From positions 1-5,965 of the forward strand of contig JALWME010000055.1 in the NCBI GenBank assembly GCA_027083995.1: a stretch of 5,965 nt of DNA. The letters run 5' to 3'. Source of the DNA: Sulfurovum sp. (GTDB lineage: Bacteria > Campylobacterota > Campylobacteria > Campylobacterales > Sulfurovaceae). How positions within the stretch are numbered: position 1 is the stretch's first letter; each line of letters opens with the position of its first letter. Shown piece by piece: positions 1 through 5,965 of the stretch. A program made the position numbers and the translations under genes. The notes beneath the pieces were generated by a model, which had not been told where the DNA came from, did not search any database, and saw nothing but the letters and a program-made list of their open reading frames with translations.

Positions 1-596
1 TTGCCACAGATTCACAAGAAGTGATAGATATCGCCAAAGAGCACGGCATTCATGCAGTTCTTACCTCAGATAAACATCAAAGTGGTACTGACCGTATTTA
101 TGAAGCTGCCCAAAAGTTACATCTTGATGAAAATGAAATAATCATTAATGTACAAGGGGATGAACCCTTTATAGAAACAGATGTTGTCCAAGGCATCTAT
201 AACTTAACAAAACAAAATAAAAATAACGACCGAATTATGATGAATTCATGTTATAAAACCATTTCAAATCCAGAAGCAGATGACCCCAATATTGTAAAGG
301 TTGTCACAGATAGTGATGGTATTGCTCTGTATTTCTCACGTGCAAAAGTACCTTACCCAAGAGATCATCATTTTGATGCCTATAAAGGACATTTAGGTAT
401 TTATGGTTTTACAGTAAAGTCATTACGTAATTTTTGCATGCTTACACCAGCACCATTAGAAGATATAGAAAAACTAGAACAACTAAGAGCACTCTACCAT
501 GGCTATAAGATTGCTATGATAGAGGTAAACACACAAAGTTTTGGTATTGATACTCCTGAAGATTTGGAAAAAGCCTTGAAATACCATATATTATAA
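1..596 (+). CDS. kdsB: 3-deoxy-manno-octulosonate cytidylyltransferase (CMP-Kdo synthetase), 5'-partial
   Basis: KdsB couples CTP to Kdo, giving CMP-Kdo for the inner core of lipopolysaccharide; the enzyme is cytoplasmic. The reading frame is open from base 3 and runs past the window edge. The first visible codons read ATDSQEVIDIAKEHGI, matching the family's early ATDD-type segment, so about 45-50 N-terminal residues, including the nucleotide-binding PAR motif region, lie outside (E. coli KdsB is 248 aa; 197 codons are visible). Seen here are SGTDRI (81-98), the metal- and substrate-binding VQGDEPF (QGDEP at 153-167), the SRAKVPYPRD segment, HLGIYGFT, the LEDIEKLEQLRAL helix and the C-terminal GIDTPEDLEKA signature. 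The GTG at 21 is internal and not the start. The gene stops at TAA 594-596, convergent with the pilus-type operon and functionally unrelated to it. Confidence 0.96.
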   Translation, partial: ATDSQEVIDIAKEHGIHAVLTSDKHQSGTDRIYEAAQKLHLDENEIIINVQGDEPFIETDVVQGIYNLTKQNKNNDRIMMNSCYKTISNPEADDPNIVKVVTDSDGIALYFSRAKVPYPRDHHFDAYKGHLGIYGFTVKSLRNFCMLTPAPLEDIEKLEQLRALYHGYKIAMIEVNTQSFGIDTPEDLEKALKYHIL

Positions 597-606
597 ATAT
601 TTCTTT

Positions 607-1851
607 CTACTTAACAGCTTTTCCAAGATCCCACATAGGCATAAATATTCCAAGTGCCATAAGCAATACAAGTCCTGCAATAAAAAACATCATAATAGGT
701 TCAATATATGCAGAGAGGTTATCGATCAAATCTTGAAACTCCATATCATAATAATTTGTGACTTTATCTAGCATTGCATCAAGCTGTCCTCCTGCTTCTC
801 CTGCTTTTATCATCTGTAAAAGCATATTTTCATATAATCCTGTAATCATAAATGCCTCAGCCAAGTTCATACCCCGTCCTATATTGGCATTCACTGTTAA
901 CAATTGTTCTTTGATGGCAGCATTGTCGACCATACCTACTGCTGTATCCAAGGCTTCAGATACAGGGATGCCTGATTTTACCAATTCTCCAAAGACCAAA
1001 TTATATTTATGCATAGTAGAGAGAAAAATCGCCTTATTGATGAGATAAAATCTAGGATGAATCATTAGTCTATCCATACTATATTTGAACTCTTTATTAT
1101 TTTTATAAAAATACTTTATAGCAATAATACCTCCAATAATAAGTACTAAAATAAATACACCATAATTAGAAAAAGCCCACTCTAGTTTTAAAAGTATTTG
1201 TGTTGGAAGAGGAAGTTCAGTTTTAAACTTAGAAAAAATATCTTTAAATTTAGGAACAACTACCATAATCAAAATAGTAAATGCAATAGCCATAGCAGCA
1301 AGCGTAATAAGTGGTCCTCTGATAGCTTTTTTAAATTTAGCTTGATTATCACGAAGATTCTCAAGAATGTCTGCAAGCTTGTGATAAGACTCAGAAAGGT
1401 TACCTGTTCGCTCACCAAGGTTAGTCATTGCAAGGGCTACATGACCAAACTCTTCAGTATATGGTTCCATTGCATCAGACATACTGTTACCTGCATTAAT
1501 ATCAGAGTTAATTTTGGTATAAATCTCTTTAAGTTGCTTATTATCCGTGTTGTCTGCAACATCTGTTAAAGTATCGTTGATGGCTATACCCGCATCTGTC
1601 ATCACTGCAATTTGTCTAATAGATGATATCTTATCATTAATAGGTATTTTAGATTTAAATGATTTCTGCATTGAACTTATCAGTTCTGCAAACCCATCTT
1701 CCAAAGGTGCAGAAGTTTCAACGGCCCGTATAATCATCGTTGTAGGAAACTTGTTTTTAGCTAATTTAACTGCCAATATACGGTTTTCGGCCTTTATCAT
1801 TTCTAAACGTTTTTTTCCCTTATCCATCACAGTAACATTAAAATATTTCAT
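607..1851 (-). CDS. mshG: Type IV pilus / type II secretion inner-membrane platform protein (GspF/PilC/MshG family; CtsF-like)
   Basis: This polytopic inner-membrane protein is the platform on which pilins are assembled, coupled to the cytoplasmic ATPase encoded just upstream. The 414-aa length is normal for the family (about 400 aa). A divergent N-terminal domain (about 1-70) precedes two T2SF repeats (about 77-200 and 280-402). Each repeat has the expected amphipathic entry (IRQIAVMTDAGI; FGELVKSGIPVSEAL) and the glycine signature (GERTGNL at 146-152; GEAGGQLDAML at 351-361). Hydrophobic segments lie near 181-200, 231-249 and 384-405, the usual three-helix arrangement. The ATG (1849-1851) shares one base with the stop of the ATPase gene (TAATG) and has GAGG five bases upstream. 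It is the last gene of the operon, ending at TAG 607-609. The family is certain; the MSHA versus transformation (Cts) subtype is inferred from gene order. Confidence 0.94.
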   Translation of the reverse strand: MKYFNVTVMDKGKKRLEMIKAENRILAVKLAKNKFPTTMIIRAVETSAPLEDGFAELISSMQKSFKSKIPINDKISSIRQIAVMTDAGIAINDTLTDVADNTDNKQLKEIYTKINSDINAGNSMSDAMEPYTEEFGHVALAMTNLGERTGNLSESYHKLADILENLRDNQAKFKKAIRGPLITLAAMAIAFTILIMVVVPKFKDIFSKFKTELPLPTQILLKLEWAFSNYGVFILVLIIGGIIAIKYFYKNNKEFKYSMDRLMIHPRFYLINKAIFLSTMHKYNLVFGELVKSGIPVSEALDTAVGMVDNAAIKEQLLTVNANIGRGMNLAEAFMITGLYENMLLQMIKAGEAGGQLDAMLDKVTNYYDMEFQDLIDNLSAYIEPIMMFFIAGLVLLMALGIFMPMWDLGKAVK

Positions 1852-3587
1852 TATAACCTCGCAACTCTGTAAATTTCTTCTATTGTTGAAGCACCAGACA
1901 ATGCTTTTTGCACACCATCTTCAAACATCGTAATAAACCCCTCTTCTAGTGCCTGGTTAGTCAACTCTTCTTTAGATGCGACCCTTGCTATCATCCGGGC
2001 TAAGGTTTCAGAGATTGTTAATACTTCTGAAATCATTTCTCTACCTTTGTACCCACTATGCCCACACTCTTTACAGCCTTCACCTTTATAAAAAACAGGA
2101 TTGTCGGGTAGATACTGCTGTACATCCTTTAGCAGACTTGGTTCTAATGTCGTTTCTACTTTACAGTGGGTACATATTTTACGCACAAGTCTTTGTGCTT
2201 GTATGGCAACCAAAGCTCCTGATACCAAGTACTCCTCTATACCCATATCCAAAATTCTTGAAATAGATGAAATGGCATCATTTGTATGCAGTGTTGAAAG
2301 TACCAAGTGTCCTGTAAGTGCTGCTTGTATCGCTATTCTAAGTGTTTCTGTATTACGTATCTCACCAATCATAATTTTATCTGGATCTTGTCTAAGTATG
2401 GATTTTAATGCATCCGCAAATCCCAAACCAACACTCTCTCGTACATTCACCTGCTGAAGTCCTGCCATTTGATACTCTACTGGGTCTTCAACTGTAATAA
2501 TTTTATCTTTTACATCTTTAATGGCATTGATTGCTCCATATAACGTAGTTGTCTTACCTGAACCCGTAGGTCCTGTTACCAATACTATTCCATAAGGGAC
2601 TTTAATGGCTTCAGAAAATCTATCATAACAGAGTTTACTCATCCCCGCTTCTTCTAATTTAATCATAGCTTTTGTTTTATCCAGGATACGCATAACAATT
2701 GATTCACCATTAATGGTTGGCAAGGTAGAGACCCTAAAGTCATACTCTTTTTGTAAAATAGTAGCAGAAAACCTTCCATCTTGTGGTTTTCTTTTTTCAG
2801 CAATATCTAAATTGGAAAGCAGTTTTAACCTAGACGATAAAGGATTAAATATATCTTTATCAAAAGTAAAACTCTGCCTCAACATACCATCGACTCTTAC
2901 TCTAACGATACAAGAAATTTCAGCAGCTTCCACATGTATATCACTAGCCCCAGTATAAATCGCCGATTTCAATAATATATCAATAAGTTTTAAAACGGCT
3001 GGAGATTCATCACTCTCCTCTTCTGTTCCACCATCATTTAAATCTTTTCGTATATCTGAGACTAACCCTTTAATGCTCTCATTGATTTCCAAACGTTGTA
3101 AGTGTTGTTGAATCTGCTTGGGTTTAGAAATGGCAATACGTATAGGCTTTTTAGGAAAAAGTCTTTGAATCGCATCTTGTGCAGCCATATCCAAAGGATC
3201 ATCAAAGACAATCTGCACATGTAGGTCATTCTCTTCAATAGGAATAATATTGTACTTTAATAATTGCTTATAGGGTACTTTAGAAAAAAGTCTCATGTCA
3301 ATTTCAACTTCATCCAAATCAACATATGAAACATTTAAAGCTTTTGCAACCTCTTCAATAATAGGAACAATATCAATGCCCTCTATTTTTTCCAAGTGTG
3401 CCAATGTAATAACACCCTGTCTTACTTTCTTTGCCAAAAATATTTCTACAGAATGTAAATCAATCATCTCTTCAGCTATAAGATTTGCAAAAGAGATTTT
3501 TTTAGGGGGTCTACTTTTTACCAGTGTAGATATTGCATCTTTGGTAATAAGCTTTTCTTTAAGCATCATTTCAATAAGTTTTACCAT
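1851..3587 (-). CDS. mshE: Type IV pilus / type II secretion assembly ATPase (GspE/PilB/MshE family; CtsE-like)
   Basis: This cytoplasmic hexameric ATPase powers pilin polymerisation through the GspF-type platform. The 578 residues comprise an N-terminal helical region (1-75), a T2SSE_N/MshEN-type alpha/beta domain (about 78-165), a linker with an acidic stretch (about 182-195), the N2 domain (about 197-310) and a C-terminal RecA-like domain. All catalytic elements are intact: Walker A GPTGSGKTT (339-347), Asp box TVEDPVEY (365-372), atypical Walker B DPDKIMIGEIR (401-411) and His box TGHLVLSTLHTNDA (425-438). A tetracysteine zinc site is formed by CTHC (472-475) and CKEC (505-508). This pattern fits an extension (PilB/GspE) ATPase rather than a PilT retraction ATPase, which lacks the N-terminal domains and cysteines. 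The ATG has a near-perfect Shine-Dalgarno sequence. The N-terminal c-di-GMP-binding motifs of Vibrio MshE look degenerate. Confidence 0.96.
   Translation of the reverse strand: MVKLIEMMLKEKLITKDAISTLVKSRPPKKISFANLIAEEMIDLHSVEIFLAKKVRQGVITLAHLEKIEGIDIVPIIEEVAKALNVSYVDLDEVEIDMRLFSKVPYKQLLKYNIIPIEENDLHVQIVFDDPLDMAAQDAIQRLFPKKPIRIAISKPKQIQQHLQRLEINESIKGLVSDIRKDLNDGGTEEESDESPAVLKLIDILLKSAIYTGASDIHVEAAEISCIVRVRVDGMLRQSFTFDKDIFNPLSSRLKLLSNLDIAEKRKPQDGRFSATILQKEYDFRVSTLPTINGESIVMRILDKTKAMIKLEEAGMSKLCYDRFSEAIKVPYGIVLVTGPTGSGKTTTLYGAINAIKDVKDKIITVEDPVEYQMAGLQQVNVRESVGLGFADALKSILRQDPDKIMIGEIRNTETLRIAIQAALTGHLVLSTLHTNDAISSISRILDMGIEEYLVSGALVAIQAQRLVRKICTHCKVETTLEPSLLKDVQQYLPDNPVFYKGEGCKECGHSGYKGREMISEVLTISETLARMIARVASKEELTNQALEEGFITMFEDGVQKALSGASTIEEIYRVARL
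1857..1860 (-). promoter_or_regulatory. Shine-Dalgarno GAGG for the platform protein
   Basis: GCGAGGTTATAATG on the - strand puts GAGG five bases before the ATG at 1849-1851. The site lies in the final codons of the ATPase gene and the junction is TAATG, a typical coupling arrangement keeping ATPase and platform synthesis linked. Confidence 0.7.
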
Positions 3588-3593
3588 AAATAT

Positions 3594-3599
3594 CCTCCT
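3594..3599 (-). promoter_or_regulatory. Consensus Shine-Dalgarno AGGAGG for the assembly ATPase
   Basis: On the - strand TAGGAGGATATTTATG places AGGAGG six bases before the ATG at 3585-3587. The TAG stop of the TPR gene (3598-3600) is built into this ribosome site, so a ribosome terminating on the TPR gene sits on the next start. It is the strongest ribosome binding site seen in the operon and fixes the start of the ATPase. Confidence 0.85.
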
Positions 3600-4359
3600 A
3601 ATTTTTCTTTAATTTATATAACAAACTTCTTATACGGTTCGAATTACTACGTTTCAGATAATTGGTCAATAGACTTATTGCCTCATTTCTACGTCCCAAC
3701 TTGAGTTTTGATTGTGCAAAAATAATCCAACTCTCTTCAATATTACTATTTACTTTATTGGTTTGTAACGCCCAATACTCAGCTTTTTTGTATTTACCTT
3801 TTCTATAATAACTTTTTGCCAAGAACAGTGAATCATCCGTGTCTCTTGACTCGTAAAAACGTTTTTCCACATCTTTATATGCACTGACACTGGAAGATTC
3901 AATAATATTTAAATGCATTTTTTTACGTGGTTTGTCTTTTATGATTTTTGGCTTTCTAGCTACTTTTTTAGGTTTTTTTCTTGGTTTGGGTTTTTCTATA
4001 ATTTCCAATACAGGTATATTGTCTACAATAGGTAAAGTAGGTGCAGGTTCTACTGTGTTTCTCGCCACTTTCATTTGTACTGGAGGCTTTATATTTTCAA
4101 TCACTTCAACTTTATTGACTTGCAGTGTATACAATGCATCATTCAGTAAAACTTCTCCTCCTTTTGCAGTAGTTATATCACTAGATTGTTTACTACTGTT
4201 TTGAGTTGAAAAATTAGGTATTTTAAACTCTTTTACGTTTAAAAATGCAAATATCCCACCTAAAAGTCCAAGAAGTAAAAAGAAAAAAAGATATACCGGC
4301 CTACGTTTTTTTCTATGATATTTCTTCCACTCTTCTTCCAATGGCTTTATATCATACAT
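3598..4359 (-). CDS. Membrane-anchored TPR protein of the pilus/transformation operon (positional MshN / CtsX counterpart)
   Basis: The sequence is poorly conserved and I do not recognise it by sequence alone. The 253 residues have a short basic N-terminus (EEEWKKYHRKKRRP), one hydrophobic helix at about 22-40, a Ser/Thr/Asn-rich stretch, a Pro-rich linker with a very basic KP-rich tract at 123-147, and two TPR-like helical hairpins at about 175-205 (AKSYYRKGKYKKAEYWALQ) and 209-239. By the positive-inside rule the N-terminus is cytoplasmic and the rest periplasmic. There is no signal-peptidase or lipobox site, so it is probably an anchored bitopic protein. It overlaps the AAA ATPase gene by 8 nt and precedes the assembly ATPase gene, the position of mshN in Vibrio and ctsX in Campylobacter. 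A role linking the inner-membrane platform to the secretin is inferred. The ATG is supported by AGGA seven bases upstream. Confidence 0.75.
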   Translation of the reverse strand: MYDIKPLEEEWKKYHRKKRRPVYLFFFLLLGLLGGIFAFLNVKEFKIPNFSTQNSSKQSSDITTAKGGEVLLNDALYTLQVNKVEVIENIKPPVQMKVARNTVEPAPTLPIVDNIPVLEIIEKPKPRKKPKKVARKPKIIKDKPRKKMHLNIIESSSVSAYKDVEKRFYESRDTDDSLFLAKSYYRKGKYKKAEYWALQTNKVNSNIEESWIIFAQSKLKLGRRNEAISLLTNYLKRSNSNRIRSLLYKLKKN

Positions 4360-5164
4360 GAATATATCCTAATTTTAATGCAGCCATTTCAATAACACGT
4401 TGAGGAATATGCTGATAGTTAATTTTAGATGGTTCATTTTTATCATAAAATTCACAAATTTCAAAAATAGTAAAAATCAATTTATTACATTCTCTAAAAT
4501 TTCCTTTTGTAAAAGTATGTATGAGTTTCATATCTTTTTCTTTAATACTGTTGGCTATTTCAAAAAGATTCTTTTTTAAAAGTTTTTTATGGATATATGC
4601 TGTTTGGTCTATATGTGTAGCATTCTTAAGTTCAATAATTTCCCAAATTCGGGATTGAAAATGTTCTTTTGCAATCAAATCTTCATCTTCTGTTTTATGT
4701 AACGAAACGACAAATTTGACAGCACGACTATCAGAAATAAGCCTTATTTTTTCCATCATGCCTGCACCATACATCTGTGCTTCATCTAGTAAAATGACAA
4801 TCTCTCTTTTGCCTCTTAGGTTTTTGCAAAAATTGACTAAAGCTGAGAAATTTACTTCTGTGTTATGTGGTAAATCTTGTTTGGTAAGTACTTTAAATAA
4901 TTTATGAAAAAACTCTTTTTCATTTGTAGCAGGTGTATCAAAGTAGTGTATCTCTTTTTGGTGTTTTAATTTTTCTGCAAGACGGTTAAGAAGAATACTC
5001 TTTCCTGTACCTGGTCTACCAAAAAGAAGAATCATCTTCAATGGCTTCTGCATACTATGCTCTAACTGCTTATAGGCTGTAACCGAAGAGGGTAACTCAA
5101 TGTAGTCATCAATATCTATAGAATCAATGAATACATTTTTTGCATCTTCATATCTACTTTTCAT
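4352..5164 (-). CDS. AAA ATPase of the ExeA/GspA/MshM type (positional CtsP counterpart)
   Basis: This is a predicted cytoplasmic P-loop ATPase of 270 aa. It shows Walker A GRPGTGKS (49-56), Walker B IVILLDEAQ (122-130, with D127 and E128), a sensor-1-like strand FVVSLHK (151-157), a possible arginine-finger segment QSRI (170-173) and a sensor-2-like GNFRECNKL (221-229), where ExeA/MshM proteins typically have GNPRRIN. There is no transmembrane helix and no peptidoglycan-binding C-terminus, so unlike GspA/ExeA it resembles the shorter MshM. In the known families such ATPases help secretin assembly (ExeA) or accompany MSHA pilus biogenesis and DNA uptake (MshM, CtsP). The start ATG lies inside the secretin gene (11-nt overlap) with no good Shine-Dalgarno sequence, so translation is probably coupled to the secretin. 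The gene ends by overlapping the TPR gene by 8 nt, consistent with the two products acting as a pair. Confidence 0.88.
   Translation of the reverse strand: MKSRYEDAKNVFIDSIDIDDYIELPSSVTAYKQLEHSMQKPLKMILLFGRPGTGKSILLNRLAEKLKHQKEIHYFDTPATNEKEFFHKLFKVLTKQDLPHNTEVNFSALVNFCKNLRGKREIVILLDEAQMYGAGMMEKIRLISDSRAVKFVVSLHKTEDEDLIAKEHFQSRIWEIIELKNATHIDQTAYIHKKLLKKNLFEIANSIKEKDMKLIHTFTKGNFRECNKLIFTIFEICEFYDKNEPSKINYQHIPQRVIEMAALKLGYIHV
4367..4370 (-). promoter_or_regulatory. Shine-Dalgarno AGGA for the TPR gene
   Basis: TTAGGATATATTCATG on the - strand places AGGA seven bases before the ATG at 4357-4359, inside the last codons of the AAA ATPase gene. It supports the chosen start and the 8-nt overlap. Confidence 0.7.
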
Positions 5165-5965
5165 TAAGCTTGGTATACCCTAAATCTTTTAGTGATACTG
5201 ACTTAGAATTTTTAACAATATGTGGAGTAATAATAAGAACCAACTCTTCTACAGTATTGATTTTTTCTTCACTTTTGAAAGCATATTCTAACAGTGGCAA
5301 ATCACCTAACAATGGAATTTTATTTACTTTGTATCCAGATTTAGATGAAATCAATCCACCTAATATAGCATGTTGCCCATCTCTTACTTTAATCACAGAA
5401 GCAATTTGACGTCTGATTAAGTCTGGTGGGATATCTCTTGCTGTTCCATTATTGTTACTTACTGCACCTACAGTATCAGACACTGAAGGATTTATCTTTA
5501 ATGTAATCATTCCATCCAAACCTATTTCTGGAGTAATATCTAGTAATATACCTGCAAATACAGAACTGATTTGTTCTCCTTGTGCAGCTACTGCACCACC
5601 TTGTCCACTTGCTGTAGTGCTAGATTGTATTTTATAAAATAATTCTCTACCTACAGATATAAGTGCTGGCTGATTGTTTAATGTCATCACTCTAGGACTT
5701 GAAATAGCTTTCACATCACCTTGTGTGCCAAGAAACTTTACCACTTCAGATACTTTTGCATTTCCAGTAATATTCACCAGCTGTGCATTTCTTGGTCTAG
5801 TACCTTCTGCAAACTCTGTTTCTTTTATACCTTCTATGTTATCAAATGTAAAAGATGAAATATTTCTTTGTGCCATAGACAAAGAGTTAATAGTAAAATT
5901 TTGTAGTCCATAGAGTTGAGACCAGTCTACTCCAGTCGTCTTTGAATCATCAAAAGTCACACTTA
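5154..5965 (-). CDS. mshL: Outer-membrane secretin, MshL/PilQ/GspD family (CtsD-like), 5'-partial
   Basis: Secretins form the outer-membrane channel through which a pilus or pseudopilus passes. About 269 C-terminal codons are visible; the frame is open to the window edge, so the signal peptide and N-domains lie outside. Counting from the GTG at 5958-5960, the segment LVNITGNAKVSEVVKFLGTQ then GDVKAISSPRVMTLNNQPAL (61-100) is the characteristic secretin-core entry of MshL-type proteins. LLDITPEIGLDG (139-150) and the C-terminal signature VRDGQHAILGGLI / KIPLLGDLPLLEYAF / VEELVLIITPHIV (192-249) complete the core. A Gly/Ala/Gln/Ser-rich loop (112-132) interrupts the core. Only 19 residues follow ITPHIV, so there is no long pilotin-binding S-domain. 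The GTG at 5958 is internal to the conserved open frame and is not a start. It is the first visible gene of the operon; the promoter is outside the window. Confidence 0.93.
   Translation of the reverse strand, partial: SVTFDDSKTTGVDWSQLYGLQNFTINSLSMAQRNISSFTFDNIEGIKETEFAEGTRPRNAQLVNITGNAKVSEVVKFLGTQGDVKAISSPRVMTLNNQPALISVGRELFYKIQSSTTASGQGGAVAAQGEQISSVFAGILLDITPEIGLDGMITLKINPSVSDTVGAVSNNNGTARDIPPDLIRRQIASVIKVRDGQHAILGGLISSKSGYKVNKIPLLGDLPLLEYAFKSEEKINTVEELVLIITPHIVKNSKSVSLKDLGYTKLNEK

Larger units (their letters stand above)
607..5965 (-). other. Five-gene pilus/transformation operon (L-M-N-E-G order), 5' end outside window
   Basis: All five genes run the same way with junctions of -11, -8, +10 and -1 nt, leaving no room for internal promoters or terminators outside coding sequence. 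The order secretin, AAA ATPase, bitopic TPR protein, assembly ATPase, platform protein equals Vibrio mshLMNEG and, as I recall it, Campylobacter jejuni ctsDPXEF. Co-transcription is inferred from spacing; the promoter must lie upstream of 5965. Confidence 0.88.

Noticed and set aside
21..23. GTG at 21 as the start of kdsB
   Set aside because: The frame is open to base 3 and the preceding residues ATDSQE match conserved family sequence, so the gene begins before the window.
588..600. Palindrome ATATT-ATA-AATAT across the kdsB stop codon as a possible terminator
   Set aside because: The stem is five A-T pairs with no GC and is followed by TTCTTTC rather than a clean T-run; such palindromes arise by chance in DNA this AT-rich.
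1851..3587. PilT-like retraction ATPase reading of the large ATPase
   Set aside because: PilT proteins are about 350 aa without the long N-terminal domains and the tetracysteine zinc site, both present here, which point to an extension or secretion ATPase.
758..3612. Several + strand open frames of 80-130 codons opposite the platform and ATPase genes
   Set aside because: They lie fully antisense to well-supported conserved genes, show Cys/Ser/Ile-rich translations without motifs, and lack ribosome sites; they are shadows of the - strand codon pattern.
3932..4204. Hydrophobic + strand frame opposite the TPR gene resembling a small membrane protein
   Set aside because: Its Phe/Leu/Gly-rich run is the reverse complement of the Lys/Arg/Pro tract; the - strand frame is longer, has ribosome sites and fits the operon.
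5958..5960. GTG at 5958-5960 as the start of the secretin
   Set aside because: The frame continues to the window edge and the visible part lacks a signal peptide and the N-domains that secretins need.
1..5965. A wholly novel multi-gene system, defence island or mobile element
   Set aside because: Every gene fits a known family or a known operon position, composition looks uniform by eye, and no transposase, integrase, att site, inverted repeat or CRISPR repeat was found.

Overview
The window is AT-rich and densely coding. It carries the 3' part of a lipopolysaccharide (Kdo) gene on the + strand, facing five tightly packed - strand genes of the type IV pilus / type II secretion superfamily. 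The low GC content, the Lys/Ile/Asn-rich proteins and the gene order suggest a member of the Campylobacterota (Sulfurovum/Sulfurimonas-like). This assignment is inferred; there is no rRNA or other phylogenetic marker here.

Layout: (1) 1-596, +, kdsB (CMP-Kdo synthetase), missing its N-terminus at the window edge. (2) After only 10 bp, convergent to it, is a - strand operon. In transcription order it reads: secretin (5965 to 5154, N-terminal part outside the window), ExeA/MshM-type AAA ATPase (5164 to 4352), membrane-anchored TPR protein (4359 to 3598), GspE/PilB/MshE-type assembly ATPase (3587 to 1851) and GspF/PilC/MshG-type inner-membrane platform protein (1851 to 607). Junctions are an 11-nt overlap, an 8-nt overlap, a 10-nt gap and a 1-nt TAATG overlap, so the genes are almost certainly co-transcribed and translationally coupled. 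No intergenic stretch exceeds 10 bp, and no RNA gene, mobile element or CRISPR array was seen.

The order secretin - AAA ATPase - bitopic protein - E - F matches two known loci: mshL-M-N-E-G of the Vibrio MSHA pilus, and (from memory) ctsD-P-X-E-F of the Campylobacter jejuni natural transformation system. In the likely machine, MshE hydrolyses ATP in the cytoplasm and drives MshG, which extracts and polymerises pilins. The fibre leaves through the secretin, and the AAA ATPase plus TPR protein form an accessory pair that probably helps assemble or anchor the secretin and platform. No pilin, prepilin peptidase or PilT-like retraction ATPase is in the window, so whether the product is an adhesive pilus, a DNA-uptake pseudopilus or a secretion system cannot be decided here. 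The most informative oddity is a degenerate N-terminal MshEN-like region in the assembly ATPase, suggesting that canonical c-di-GMP control has been lost.
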